Origin: Limnohabitans sp. G3-2
GTDB lineage: Bacteria; Pseudomonadota; Gammaproteobacteria; Burkholderiales; Burkholderiaceae_C
DNA length: 64,000 nucleotides
Assembly: GCF_002778275.1 (NCBI RefSeq)
Contig: NZ_NESG01000001.1
Span: 186,001-250,000 of the forward strand
Direction of reading: 5' to 3'
In this document: piece by piece, positions 39,791 through 49,900 of the stretch
How the letters are laid out: every line of letters starts with the position of its first letter
Position numbering within the stretch: the stretch's first letter is position 1
Made by a program: the position numbers and the translations under genes
The notes under the pieces: generated by a model
The model's input: only the letters and a program-made list of their open reading frames with translations
What the model was told of the DNA's origin: nothing
Databases searched by the model: none

Positions 39791-40810
39791 TCAGGCGTAA
39801 CGTTGGCTGGCCAGTTTCGCACCTTCGGCCAAGGCTTTGAGCTTGGCCTCGGCCACCGCACGGCTCATGGGGGCCAGGCCGCAGTTGGTGCAGGCGATCA
39901 GGCGGTTCTTGGGCACGAACTGCAAAGCACGGCCGATGGTGTCGGCGATTTCTTCGGCGGTTTCGATGGTCGGGTTGGCCACATCGATCACGCCCACCAT
40001 CACGTCTTTGCCCTCCAGCAGCTTCATCATTTCCATGGGCACATGCGAGTGCATGCACTCAAGGCTCACCTGCTGGATGCTGCTCTTGGCCAAAGCTGGG
40101 AACACCTTTTCATACTGACGCCATTCGTGGCCCAAGGTTTCTTTCCATTTGTTGTTGGCTTCGATGCCGTAGCCGTAGCAAATGTGCACGGCCGTGGTGC
40201 AGGTCAGGCCCCGCGCGGCCACTTCCAGGGCCTTGACACCCCAATCGGCGGCGTCGTCCATGTAGACGTTGAAGGCTGGCTCGTCGAACTGGATGATGTC
40301 CACGCCATCGGCTTGCAGCGCCAGCGCTTCTTGGTTGAGCAACTCGGCAAAGGCCATGGCCATCTTGACCTTGTCGCCATAAAAACGGTCGGCCACGGTG
40401 TCCACGATGGTCATCGGGCCAGGCAAGGTGAATTTCAGTTTCTTCTTCGTGTGGGCGCGGGCCAGTTGGGCCTCAAAAGCGTGCACACGGCCCTTCAGGC
40501 GCAGCGGCGCAATGACCTGAGGCACCTGCGCGTCGTAGCGGTTGTTGCGGATGCCCATGGTGACTTTGTTCACAAAGTCGATGCCCTCGACCTGCTCCAC
40601 AAAGCCGTGCACAAAGTGCTGACGGGCCTGCTCGCCGTCGCCGATCACGTCCAGGCCGGCGTCTTCTTGCGCTTTGATCCACAGCAGCGTGGCGTCGGCC
40701 TTGGCTTGCTGCAGCTCGGGGCCTTGGGTGGTCCACTGGGGCCAGAGTTTTTCGGTCTCGGCCAGCCAGGCGGGTTTGGGCAAGCTGCCAGCAATCGCAG
40801 TGGTAAACAT
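39791..40810 (-). CDS. mesD: Folate-independent methionine synthase, MesD-like (short MetE-core protein)
   Basis: 339 residues from the ATG at 40810. It contains only the C-terminal catalytic barrel of cobalamin-independent methionine synthase. The zinc ligands are recognisable as H209 and C211 (VHICYGYG), E251 (SLEC) and C310 (CTNCGLAP), with IIQFDEPAFN in the homocysteine region. Sequence blocks such as SDGEQ/GDGEQARQHFV, RNNRYDA and HEWRQYEKVFP match the bacterial MesD group, described as folate-independent and as needing oxygen and the partner MesX (DUF1852). No DUF1852 gene is in this window; the LLM and 2OG oxygenase genes flank it instead. Confidence 0.8.
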   Translation of the reverse strand: MFTTAIAGSLPKPAWLAETEKLWPQWTTQGPELQQAKADATLLWIKAQEDAGLDVIGDGEQARQHFVHGFVEQVEGIDFVNKVTMGIRNNRYDAQVPQVIAPLRLKGRVHAFEAQLARAHTKKKLKFTLPGPMTIVDTVADRFYGDKVKMAMAFAELLNQEALALQADGVDIIQFDEPAFNVYMDDAADWGVKALEVAARGLTCTTAVHICYGYGIEANNKWKETLGHEWRQYEKVFPALAKSSIQQVSLECMHSHVPMEMMKLLEGKDVMVGVIDVANPTIETAEEIADTIGRALQFVPKNRLIACTNCGLAPMSRAVAEAKLKALAEGAKLASQRYA

Positions 40811-40839
40811 GGGGATGTCCTTGGGTGAAAAAAACAAAG

Positions 40840-41853
40840 TCAGGAGTGTGCCGCAAGTCCAAATTCTTGGGCCAGCAGTTCATACGATCGGCATTGTGCA
40901 GCAGGGTCATGCGTCCAAGTGATGACGACGAGTTCCTGCACCTCCAAGCGCGCCGCCAATTGGCGCAGTTTGCGGCCAACGGTGGCCGCCGAGCCGATCA
41001 GGGCTGCATCGCGCAGCCGCTCGAGGGCAAACTGCTCAGCGGGGCTGTAGTCGCGCACCGCGTCTTCGGGCGGCAAGAGTGCCCCGATGCGGCCCAGATT
41101 TCGGTCCATTTTCCAGCGGGCACGGCTTTCAAACAGGCGCAGCGCTTCCTCGTCGGTGTCCGCAGCCAAGGCCCAGACGCACAAAGCGGCCGAGGGTGTG
41201 GCCAAGGCCGCACTCGGGCGGAAACTCTCGCGGTAAATTTGCAAGGCTTCGTCAGCCCCCTGCCCGTCGGTGATGAAGTAAGCGAACGCATAAGGCAGCC
41301 CCAAATGCGCGGCCAACTGGGCGCCGTAATCCGAGCTGCCCAGCATCCAGACGGCTGGCGAGGTGTCCGCCTGCGGGTAGGCGAACACGTTGTGGCCCGG
41401 ATGACCGGGCGGCAAGTTGTGCCCCCCCACCCAGGCTTGCAGTTCCATCACCTGCTGAGGAAAGCGCTCAGAGGCGCTGCGGTCAGGGTTGAGCAGTTGC
41501 GCCGTGCGCCCGTCGCTGCCGGGGGCACGCCCTACACCCAGATCGATGCGGCCAGGGGCCAGCGCATCCAAAACGCGAAACTGCTCGGCCACTTTCAGGG
41601 CGGCGTAGTGCGGCAACATGACGCCCGCGCTGCCGATGCGGATGCGTTGTGTCCGGGCTGCAATCGCGGCCATCAAAACTTCGGGCGCGCTGCCCACGAT
41701 GCTGGGGTGGCTGTGGTGCTCGCTCACCCAAAAACGGTGGTAGCCCCAAGCCTCGGCTTTTTGTGCCAGCGCCAGGGTTTGACGCAGGGTGGCATCCTGG
41801 CCGCGCCCAGTGGCCGCGGCGGATTGGTCAAGGATCGACAGTTTCGGGTTCAT
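40840..41853 (-). CDS. LLM-class flavin-dependent oxidoreductase (luciferase-like)
   Basis: 337 residues, a bacterial luciferase-fold barrel. FWVSEHHSHPSIVGSAPEVLMAAIA (EHH motif), RIRIGSAGVMLPHYAALKVAEQ and RIDLGVGRAPGSD are signatures of the group A, YhbW/MsnO8-like branch. It uses reduced FMN and O2, or F420-like chemistry, on an unknown substrate. It lies 24 bases after the ligase gene and 29 bases before the MesD-like gene on the same strand, which suggests one transcript. Confidence 0.87.
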   Translation of the reverse strand: MNPKLSILDQSAAATGRGQDATLRQTLALAQKAEAWGYHRFWVSEHHSHPSIVGSAPEVLMAAIAARTQRIRIGSAGVMLPHYAALKVAEQFRVLDALAPGRIDLGVGRAPGSDGRTAQLLNPDRSASERFPQQVMELQAWVGGHNLPPGHPGHNVFAYPQADTSPAVWMLGSSDYGAQLAAHLGLPYAFAYFITDGQGADEALQIYRESFRPSAALATPSAALCVWALAADTDEEALRLFESRARWKMDRNLGRIGALLPPEDAVRDYSPAEQFALERLRDAALIGSAATVGRKLRQLAARLEVQELVVITWTHDPAAQCRSYELLAQEFGLAAHS

Positions 41854-41877
41854 TCAAAAATCACTGGACTGAAAACT

Positions 41878-43593
41878 TCAGGCCTTGGAGGACGTGTCCA
41901 AAGCGGCCATTTCAGCTTCTTGCAGGGCCCGCCACATGACTTTGCCGCTGCCGCTTTTGGGCAGCGCATCCACAAAACTCACAGCGCGGGGCATTTTGTA
42001 AACCGCCATGTTCTCACGGCACCAATCGATGATGTCTTGCTCGCTCACAAGACCTTGCTGGCCTTGGCGCAAGACCACCACGGCTTTGACCGACTCGCCC
42101 CGATAGGCATCGCGCGTCGCGATGATGCACGCTTCTTGGATGGCAGGGTGGCGGAACATGAGCGCCTCGACTTCGGCAGGCCAGACCTTGAAGCCGCTGG
42201 CATTGATCATGCGTTTGAGCCGGTCGGTCATGAAAAAGTAACCCGCTTCGTCGACACGCCCCATGTCACCCGAGCGGAAAAACCGCAAACCATCGCGCTC
42301 AAAAAAGGCGTCCGCCGTGGCATCGGGGCGTTTCCAATACCCCTTGAAGACCTGAGGGCCGCTGATCACGATTTCGCCCGACTCGCCTGGCGGCAATTCG
42401 ACCAGGGTTTCAGGGTCCACGATGCGCGACTCGACACTCATGAAGGGGATGCCCAAGCACTGTTTTTTGGGCGCATCGGGTGGGTTGGTGTGCGAGGGGG
42501 CCGCCGTTTCGGTCAGGCCATAACCTTCCACGTAGCGCAGCCCAAACTGCTCCAACAAGCGCTGGGCCACAGCCTCGGGCATGGCAGCGCCGCCGCCGCC
42601 GATGTAGACCAAGCTGTTGAGGTCATAGCGCGCCATGTTGGGACTGCCCAACAAGTCAATCACCATGGTGGGAATGTTGGTCCAATGGGTCACCTTCCAT
42701 TTGGAGATCAGGTGCCCGGCCACATCGCGGTCCCACCGAGGCATGATCACCAAACTGGCGCCCAACAAAATGCTGGTGTGCATCACGCTCACCATCCCGG
42801 TGATGTGGAACATGGGCACCACGCACAGCGTGACGTTCTCGGGGGTGCCGTTGCCCCACAAGCCGCTGGCCATGGCGTTGTGCATCAGGGTCCCGTGGGT
42901 GTGCATGCACCCCTTGGGCAAGCCCGTGGTGCCACTGGTGTAAGGCAATACCGCCAAGTCATCGGGTTTGGCTTGGGGTGGCGGCAAGTCTGCCGCAGGG
43001 GCGGCCATCCAATCGGACCATGCGTGCACTTGACCGGAGGACAAAGCGGGCAACTCACGCACAGGCAGCAACCAAGGACGCCATGCCTCAGGCATGTCTT
43101 CGGGCCCCACTGTCTCGCCATCGAACACATCGGTGAACTGCGTCACCACCAAGTGCTTCAGACGGTGCTCCGGCGGCAAGGCAGCGCTGGCCTGCGCCAG
43201 CTCAGGGGCCAAATCGGCCGTGGTCACGGCCACCCGCGTGTCGGGGTCGGTGATGTAGTGCTTGAGCTCTTCAGCCCGGTTCATCGGGTTGACGGGCACC
43301 ACCACCGCATCGATGCGCAAAATCGCAAAGTGTGTGATCACCAGTTGGGGACAGTTTTGCATGTCCAGCACCACGCGGTCTCCGGCCTGTACCCCCACAG
43401 CGCGCAGTTGCCCAGCCACGTGCTCCGCTTGCGCCATCAACGCCCGGTAAGTCCAGACCCGCCCCATGAACACCAAGGCCGCTTTTTCGGGGTAACGCAG
43501 GGCACTGACGGCCAAGTTCATCCACAGTGAGGTGGCTGGCGGGGTGATCTTGGCAGGCAAGCGGACGGGCCAAACAGCGGCATGGGCGGGCAT
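41878..43593 (-). CDS. AMP-dependent acyl-CoA ligase (long-chain fatty acid–CoA ligase type)
   Basis: 571 residues from the ATG at 43593, which has GGAGA six bases upstream; the ATG at 43623 also has a purine-rich site. It activates a carboxylic acid with ATP and CoA. The P-loop is YTSGTTGLPKGCMHTHG, then YGLTETAAPSH, SGDMGRVDEAGYFFMTDR with the hinge Asp, and the catalytic lysine in PKSGSGKVMW. The substrate is not predictable. It is first in a tight minus-strand run with the LLM, MesD-like and dioxygenase genes. Confidence 0.88.
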   Translation of the reverse strand: MPAHAAVWPVRLPAKITPPATSLWMNLAVSALRYPEKAALVFMGRVWTYRALMAQAEHVAGQLRAVGVQAGDRVVLDMQNCPQLVITHFAILRIDAVVVPVNPMNRAEELKHYITDPDTRVAVTTADLAPELAQASAALPPEHRLKHLVVTQFTDVFDGETVGPEDMPEAWRPWLLPVRELPALSSGQVHAWSDWMAAPAADLPPPQAKPDDLAVLPYTSGTTGLPKGCMHTHGTLMHNAMASGLWGNGTPENVTLCVVPMFHITGMVSVMHTSILLGASLVIMPRWDRDVAGHLISKWKVTHWTNIPTMVIDLLGSPNMARYDLNSLVYIGGGGAAMPEAVAQRLLEQFGLRYVEGYGLTETAAPSHTNPPDAPKKQCLGIPFMSVESRIVDPETLVELPPGESGEIVISGPQVFKGYWKRPDATADAFFERDGLRFFRSGDMGRVDEAGYFFMTDRLKRMINASGFKVWPAEVEALMFRHPAIQEACIIATRDAYRGESVKAVVVLRQGQQGLVSEQDIIDWCRENMAVYKMPRAVSFVDALPKSGSGKVMWRALQEAEMAALDTSSKA

Positions 43594-43825
43594 CGACAGT
43601 CTCCAAGTGTGGTTTGAATCCATGTTAATCCCCCACCGGCATGGCTGGACTTCGGGCTTTGTCACGGGGGAGACGCGCGAGCTGCGGCCAGCCTGAGCGC
43701 AACGACTCCAGCCAACACGCCACCACCCCGAATGTGGACACGCCAAAGCCATCATTTGAACATTTGAGTATTTTTAATGCCCCATAAAGATAGTTTTTTA
43801 TACTTTTATTACTAAAATAAGCCCC

Positions 43826-44473
43826 ATGCAAACCCAAACTACACCTGACACCCCTGAAGACCACTGCGGCACCACCTATGCAGCCAAGCTGCTCGGCTTG
43901 TCGGTCGGCACGATTCAGACCTTGGTCGAAAAAAATGAGCTGCAAGCTTGGAAAACGCAAGGCGGCCATCGAAGAATTTCGATGGCTTCTATCCGCGACT
44001 ACCAACGCAAGCACCACATGCTGACCCTCCCAAGCGAGCCGCGTGACACCCGCTTGCGCGTGCTGCTCGTAGAAGACGACGCCGTCACACGTGAAATGCT
44101 GCGCGGTTACTGCAACCGCTCCACCCTGCCCGTGGATTGCACCGCCATGTCGTCGGGCCTGGAGGCCTTGATCGACATCGCCAGCATCCAGCCTGACGTG
44201 CTGATCACCGACCTGGACATGCCCGGTGTGGACGGCTTCGAATTGCTGCGCACCTTGCGCCAAAACCCGCAATTCAGCCGCATGACCACCTTGGTGTTGT
44301 CGGCACTGTCGCCCGAAGACATTGAAAGCCGCGGGGGCTTGCCGCAAGGCAGCATCTTCATGGCCAAACCCATCAACATGGATTGGTTCAATGGCTTTTT
44401 CACGGCTTTCCTGGCCGCACGCCATGCCGAAGCCCATGCCAAAGATGCCAACGGTGCCGCTCCAATAGCGTGA
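43826..44473 (+). CDS. Response regulator with N-terminal excisionase-type HTH and C-terminal receiver
   Basis: 215 residues. Residues 15–62 are a MerR/excisionase-like HTH (TYAAKLLGLSVGTIQTLVE, then WKTQGGHRRI). Residues 77–200 are a receiver: acidic pair D84/D85 (LLVEDDAV), phospho-acceptor D129 (ITDLDMPG) and K181 (MAKPIN). The order is reversed relative to ordinary response regulators. There is no histidine kinase beside it. The 60 bases before the ATG are very AT-rich and probably hold the promoter. It precedes the OsmC–YcaO gene but a terminator lies between. Confidence 0.88.
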   Translation: MQTQTTPDTPEDHCGTTYAAKLLGLSVGTIQTLVEKNELQAWKTQGGHRRISMASIRDYQRKHHMLTLPSEPRDTRLRVLLVEDDAVTREMLRGYCNRSTLPVDCTAMSSGLEALIDIASIQPDVLITDLDMPGVDGFELLRTLRQNPQFSRMTTLVLSALSPEDIESRGGLPQGSIFMAKPINMDWFNGFFTAFLAARHAEAHAKDANGAAPIA

Positions 44474-44513
44474 CCGCTTTGCACGTCTGCCCACCATGAC
44501 AGCGGGTGAGACC

Positions 44514-44555
44514 GGGCCCCATCGGGAAATCATTCCCCTTGGGGCCCATTTTTTT
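44514..44555 (+). terminator. Rho-independent terminator after the HTH–receiver gene
   Basis: GGGCCCC (44514–44520) pairs with GGGGCCC (44541–44547), with an inner GGG/CCC pairing, then an A and seven Ts. It shows that the OsmC–YcaO gene has its own promoter; a TATACT at 44570–44575 is a possible −10. Confidence 0.88.
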
Positions 44556-44639
44556 CCAGCGGGGCTTTATATACTGGGCACCCACATGATGGCGAACCCG
44601 AGCGCTCGCATGGTTTTGAGTCCCTTTTGAAGATCGCCC

Positions 44640-46835
44640 ATGGAAATCAAAGTCAACTTTCTGGACAAACTGCGTCTGGAAGCCAAATTCGAAGACTTCA
44701 CCGTCGTTGCCGACCAGCCCATCCGCTACAAAGGCGATGGCTCGGCCCCTGGCCCCTTTGACTATTTTTTGGCTTCTTCGGCGCTGTGCGCTGCCTATTT
44801 TGTGAAGTTGTATTGCGACACCCGCAAAATTTCCACAGAAAACATCCGGCTCTCGCAAAACAACATCGTTGACCCCGAGAACCGTTACCAACAGATCTTC
44901 AAAATTCAAGTGGAATTGCCAGCGGACATCCAAGAGGTGGACCGCAGGGGCATTTTGAATTCGATTGAGCGCTGCACCGTCAAAAAAGTGGTGCAGGCTG
45001 GGCCCGAGTTTGTCATTGAAGAAGTGGACAACCTGGACGCCGATGCACAGTCCTTGCTGACCCTGCAGCCCAGCACAGACCACCCCACGTTCATCCTCGG
45101 CAAAGACCTGCCCTTGGAGCAAACCATCGCCAACATGTCCGGCATCCTGGCCGACTTGGGCATCAAGATTGAAATTGCCTCTTGGCGCAACATCATCCCC
45201 AATGTGTGGTCCTTGCACATCCGTGATGCGCACTCGCCCATGTGCTTCACCAATGGCAAGGGATCGAGCAAAGAAAGCGCATTGGCCTCTGCGCTGGGCG
45301 AATACATCGAGCGCCTCAACAACAACCACTTCTATGCGGGCGCATTCTGGGGCGAAGACATGGCCCATGCGGCCTTTGTTCACTACCCCAATGAACGCTG
45401 GTTCAAGCCCGGCAAGAAAGATGCGCTGCCCCGAGAGATTTTGGACGCCCATTGCCTGCGCATTTACAACCCCGATGGCGAGCTGCGCGGCTCGCACCTG
45501 ATCGACACCAACTCGGGCCATGCCGAGCGGGGCATCTGCTCTTTGCCTTATGTGCGCCAGTCGGATGGCGAAGTCGTTTACTTCCCCTCCAACCTGGTTG
45601 AAAACTTGTTTGTCAGCAACGGCATGAGCGCGGGCAACACGCTGGCCGAAGCACAAGTGCAGTGCCTGTCTGAGATTTTCGAGCGCGCCGTCAAGCGCGA
45701 AATCCTGGAAGGTGAAATTTGCCTGCCCGATGTGCCGCAAGACGTGCTGAGCCAATACCCCAGCATCATGGCGGGGATCCAAGGCCTCGAAGCGCAGGGC
45801 TTTCCTGTGCTGGTGAAAGATGCCTCCTTGGGCGGCACCTACCCCGTGATGTGCGTCACCTTGATGAATCCGCGCACAGGTGGCGTGTTTGCCTCCTTCG
45901 GCGCACACCCGCGCCTTGAAGTGGCGCTGGAGCGCAGCTTGACCGAGTTGCTGCAAGGCCGCAGTTTTGAAGGCTTGAACGATTTACCGCCCCCCACGTT
46001 TGAGAGCAACGCCGTCACCGAACCCAACAACTTTGTGGAGCACTTCATCGACTCCAGCGGCATCGTGTCATGGCGGTTTTTCAGCGCCAAAGCGGACTTT
46101 GAATTTGTGGACTGGGACTTTTCTGGGCAAGGCGAAAACGCCAATGCCGAAGAAGCGGCCACCTTGTTTGGCATTCTTGAGAGCATGGGCAAAGAGGCTT
46201 ACACCGCGGTGCATGACCAACTGGGCGCCATCGCCTGCCGAATTTTGGTCCCGGGCTATTCAGAGGTTTACCCGGTGGAAGATTTGATTTGGGACAACAC
46301 CAACAAAGCACTGCTGTTCCGCGAAGACATCCTCAACCTGCACCGCTTGGACGATGCCCAATTGACTGCACTGCTCGATCGCTTGGACAACAACGAACTC
46401 GATGAGTACCTGGACATTGGCACCTTGATCGGCATCGAGTTCGATGAAAACACTGTCTGGGGCCAGCTGACGGTGCTGGAGCTGAAACTCTTGATTCACC
46501 TGGCCTTGAAGCAATTTGAAGAGGCCCAAGACCTGGTGGGCGCCTTCTTGCAATACAACGACAACACCGTGGATCGCAAATTGTTTTACCAAGCCCTGAA
46601 CGTGGTGCTTGAGGTGCAACGCGATCCAGAACTCGGGCTGGAAAACTACGCGCACAACTTTCGCCGGATGTTTGGCCAAGAGCGCATGGACGCCGTCATC
46701 GGCTCGGTCCATGGCAGTGTGCGCTTCTTTGGCCTCACACCCACCAGCATGAAGCTGGAGGGTCTGGACAGGCACCACCGCTTGATGGACAGCTACAAGA
46801 AGCTGCACGCTGGACGTGCCCGCTTGGCGGTTTGA
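44640..46835 (+). CDS. ycaO: OsmC domain–YcaO domain fusion protein
   Basis: 731 residues. Residues 1–140 are an OsmC-like fold with cysteines C50 (SSALCAAYF) and C112 (IERCTVKKV) at positions like the OsmC peroxidatic and resolving pair. From about residue 148 (FILGKDLPLEQTI) onward it parallels E. coli YcaO closely: ASWRNIIPNVWSLHIRD, CFTNGKGSSKESALASALGEY, then VSNGMSAGNTLAEA, SFGAHPRLEVALERSLTELLQG and a C-terminal TPR-like helical part. YcaO proteins are ATP-dependent backbone-amide activators; E. coli YcaO aids RimO methylthiolation of ribosomal protein S12. The fused OsmC domain suggests sulfur or redox chemistry in cis. Confidence 0.92.
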   Translation: MEIKVNFLDKLRLEAKFEDFTVVADQPIRYKGDGSAPGPFDYFLASSALCAAYFVKLYCDTRKISTENIRLSQNNIVDPENRYQQIFKIQVELPADIQEVDRRGILNSIERCTVKKVVQAGPEFVIEEVDNLDADAQSLLTLQPSTDHPTFILGKDLPLEQTIANMSGILADLGIKIEIASWRNIIPNVWSLHIRDAHSPMCFTNGKGSSKESALASALGEYIERLNNNHFYAGAFWGEDMAHAAFVHYPNERWFKPGKKDALPREILDAHCLRIYNPDGELRGSHLIDTNSGHAERGICSLPYVRQSDGEVVYFPSNLVENLFVSNGMSAGNTLAEAQVQCLSEIFERAVKREILEGEICLPDVPQDVLSQYPSIMAGIQGLEAQGFPVLVKDASLGGTYPVMCVTLMNPRTGGVFASFGAHPRLEVALERSLTELLQGRSFEGLNDLPPPTFESNAVTEPNNFVEHFIDSSGIVSWRFFSAKADFEFVDWDFSGQGENANAEEAATLFGILESMGKEAYTAVHDQLGAIACRILVPGYSEVYPVEDLIWDNTNKALLFREDILNLHRLDDAQLTALLDRLDNNELDEYLDIGTLIGIEFDENTVWGQLTVLELKLLIHLALKQFEEAQDLVGAFLQYNDNTVDRKLFYQALNVVLEVQRDPELGLENYAHNFRRMFGQERMDAVIGSVHGSVRFFGLTPTSMKLEGLDRHHRLMDSYKKLHAGRARLAV

Positions 46836-46932
46836 GGATCTGAAAAAAGCTGAATTGGCCCGTGAAGAAATTCACAAATGACGGGCTATCGGTGTCTTGC
46901 TTTTGGGAAAACCCATGGCCACCCAACCGCAC

Positions 46933-49900
46933 TCAATTTGGCTGGATCTGCACGCGCACAGGGGCTGGGGCTGGCTGATTGGTCTGCGGAACAAGCGGCG
47001 TCACCTGCCTGTTCACCCCATCTGCGCCGTCCAACACGACATTCTGAAGGGTCCGAATTTCGACCGGAGGGGATGACTCGGTTTTGATTTCAACAACGCC
47101 TTCACCGGGCTGGCGCAACTGCACGCTGGGCTCATTGGCGGTGGTTGTTTTGGGCTGACCCGTCTGCTCGGCAAGCTGGGGCTCTTTGCCATCTTTGCTG
47201 TCCGAAGCACTGGAGGACGATTTGGCCTCAGCCGACTTGCCATCGCTGCCCGAAGAACTTGCCGCCTCTGTCGATCCAGCAGAAGCTGAAGCGCCTGAAG
47301 CAGCGCCAGACCCCGTCGTGGCCTCAGCACCCGCTGTGCCGCTTGAGGCCGCTGCTGGTGTGGATCCTGAGCTGCTTGCAGCCCCTGCAGCACCTGAGCT
47401 TGCCGCAGCCGAAGAGGGTGAGGCAGCAGGCGCGGCGCTGGGCGAGGCCGCTGGTGCTGCAGCCACCCCACCACTCTGAATTGCCATCGACACAGGCGCA
47501 GCCACTTGAGGTGCCTGAACCTGAACCAATGTCGCCACAGGCGGCACCGTGAAGGCAGAGTTGATGCGCGCAGCCACGCTGTCAATCACTGGTGGCGTGA
47601 AGGCGTAATCATTGCGCTCGCTTTGGAAGGTCGAGCTCTGCAAAACAAAGCCTGCCAGCCCCTGGGTTTCGATTTGGGTTGAACCCACTTGCTTTGACGC
47701 ATAAGAAAGACCAACAGGCGAAAAATCCAAAACGAGTGCATCGCCTGGAACAGAACCATTGACCTGTCCGAGCAGACTGACTTTCTTGGGATCCACATCC
47801 ACGTCGTTGTTGAAGACCTTGTCAAACTCACCCACGATGGCCGCTTGGCCACGAACAGGTCTGGCCAGCACCTGCACCGGTGCATGGAGGTTGTCCAAAT
47901 TTGGCAATCGGTAATTGCTTTGCAAACTCGAGGCGCCGTCGGTCAGGTTGATGGCGGCGATATATTTGTTCAAGGTGCTGACATGGGCATCACTCGCCAC
48001 CGCACCGGTGTAGCCCAAGACTTCATTGCCCACCCCAGTTTGCAAGTCCACCGCGCCGGTCAAATTGCTGGTGCCGTCGTAAATTTTCGATGCAGAGAGA
48101 CTGACCGTTTTGGTTGTGATGCCTGCATGGATCCGTGTGATGGCGGGCAGGGTGTAGTTGCGCGCATCAGGCCCCACCAAGGCGCCGCCCAAAACAGTGA
48201 CTTGATGGGCACTCACCACATCTTTGCTGTTGTAGTCTGCGCTCACATAAGTGGCACCCACGACATCCCCCGCGAACAAGGGGCCTAACCCAGGGGCAGT
48301 CACCACATGAGCAGTGGTTGAACCGTCGTAAGTTTTAGGCACGACAGCAAACACATTGCTCAGCATGAACGGGGTGATGTGGCCCGTGCCCACCACGGTG
48401 CGTCCTTGCGTGGACAGGTACCCATAGACCTTGGCACCGGCGGCGTCGAGGGTCTCGAATTGGGCGTTGTTGAGTGTGACCACATGGTCCAGCGCGTTGA
48501 CACCCGAGTAGCGCGCAGCGTAACCTGGCAAATGGCTCATGGGTTTGAGCCGGGCGATTTGATCACCATCCAACAGCGTTCCGGCGTAGGAGAAATTGGT
48601 GTCGACAGGCGACGCCAAGTCGGTTTTGTCATACACCCGCGTGACGCCCTGCAGCGTGACATTGACCAGTGGTGTGACTTGGTACAAGAAACCGTTGCCC
48701 GAGTCTTGCAAAGGCGTGGCGGCAGTGCCCGCACCGTACTGCTTGAACTGGTAGCTCAAGCCCCCTTTGGTGTCGAGCTCTGGCGACTCGGTACGGATCA
48801 ACCAGCGTGCCTGCGGCGAAGTCAATACCAAGGAAGATGGACCCGCGTTGTTGGTGAAGCTTTGGGCCACCATGTGGATGGCACCGACTTCGGTAGAGGG
48901 CGAGCTGGCAGCAACTTGAATGAGCGCACCGGGCATGAGGCGGACATCCCCGACTGGCGCATCAACCCGAACCGAAGACTGGATGCCTGTCAACGCCATT
49001 TGGGAGCCGATCACCACATCACCCTGATCGCTTCGCGCAACAACTCGGCCCGTCCCGGTGATGGTTCCATTGGCGATGTTGACTTCGCTGGATTTATGAA
49101 AGGCCAACTCGACGGCCTCACCCAATCTCACCGGCCCTGAGCTCAGGCTGCCCGTGGCACCGCCATGACCCACCTGCAACTTACCCACGGCCATCTGGGT
49201 CTCGCCCGTGTAGGTGTTGTCACCGGTCAAGGTCACCGTGCTGTTGCCCTTTTCTTTGCGCAAGGCGCCCGCACCACTGATCACTCCGCTGATGGTTTGC
49301 GCCTGGGCAGAGTTGAGTGCCAGCGAAGCACGGTCGGCCAATCGGATGGCCCCGCCATATTGGCCACCACCCAACTGGGCCTGGCCATCGAGCTCCAGCG
49401 TACCCGCATCCACACGCGTGTCGCCTGCATAGGTGTTTGAACCGGTCAGCGTCAGCGTGCCCTGCCCCAGCTTATCCAGGCTGGCCGTGCTGCCCACCAA
49501 GGCCGTGGCAAACGTCACCGCCTGCCCTGCCGTGTCGACCCGGTAGGCGTTGGCCGTGCGGCTCAGGCGGGCCGAGTAATCGGTCTGGTTGTCGGTGCTG
49601 TAGCGCAGCGTGCCGCCACTGAACGCCAAATCGCCTGTGTGGCCCAGGGCACCGACACTGGCGGCCTCCAGAACACCGGCGGCCAGCAGCGTGCCGCCGC
49701 TGTAGGTGTTGACACCGCTCAGGCTCAACACGCCTGCGCCCCGTTGCTGGACTTGCCCTGTGCCACTGATGACACCGGCCATGTTTTGAGCCGCGCTCGA
49801 GCTGAACTCGAACCGGCTTGCGGATGCCAAGGCCATGGCACCGTTGTAGTGGCCCAGCCCCAAAGTGGCGGCGTCCGCCATGACCATGGCACCTGCGTCA

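Noticed and set aside
40825..43530. A 901-codon plus-strand open frame
   Set aside because: It lies antisense to the LLM and acyl-CoA ligase genes, which carry complete family motifs. The antisense product is His/Arg/Gln-rich with no domain.
46858..46886. GCCCGT…ACGGGC hairpin between ycaO and the adhesin as a terminator
   Set aside because: The stem is only six base pairs with a long loop, and no T-run follows on either strand, so I cannot support a terminator call.
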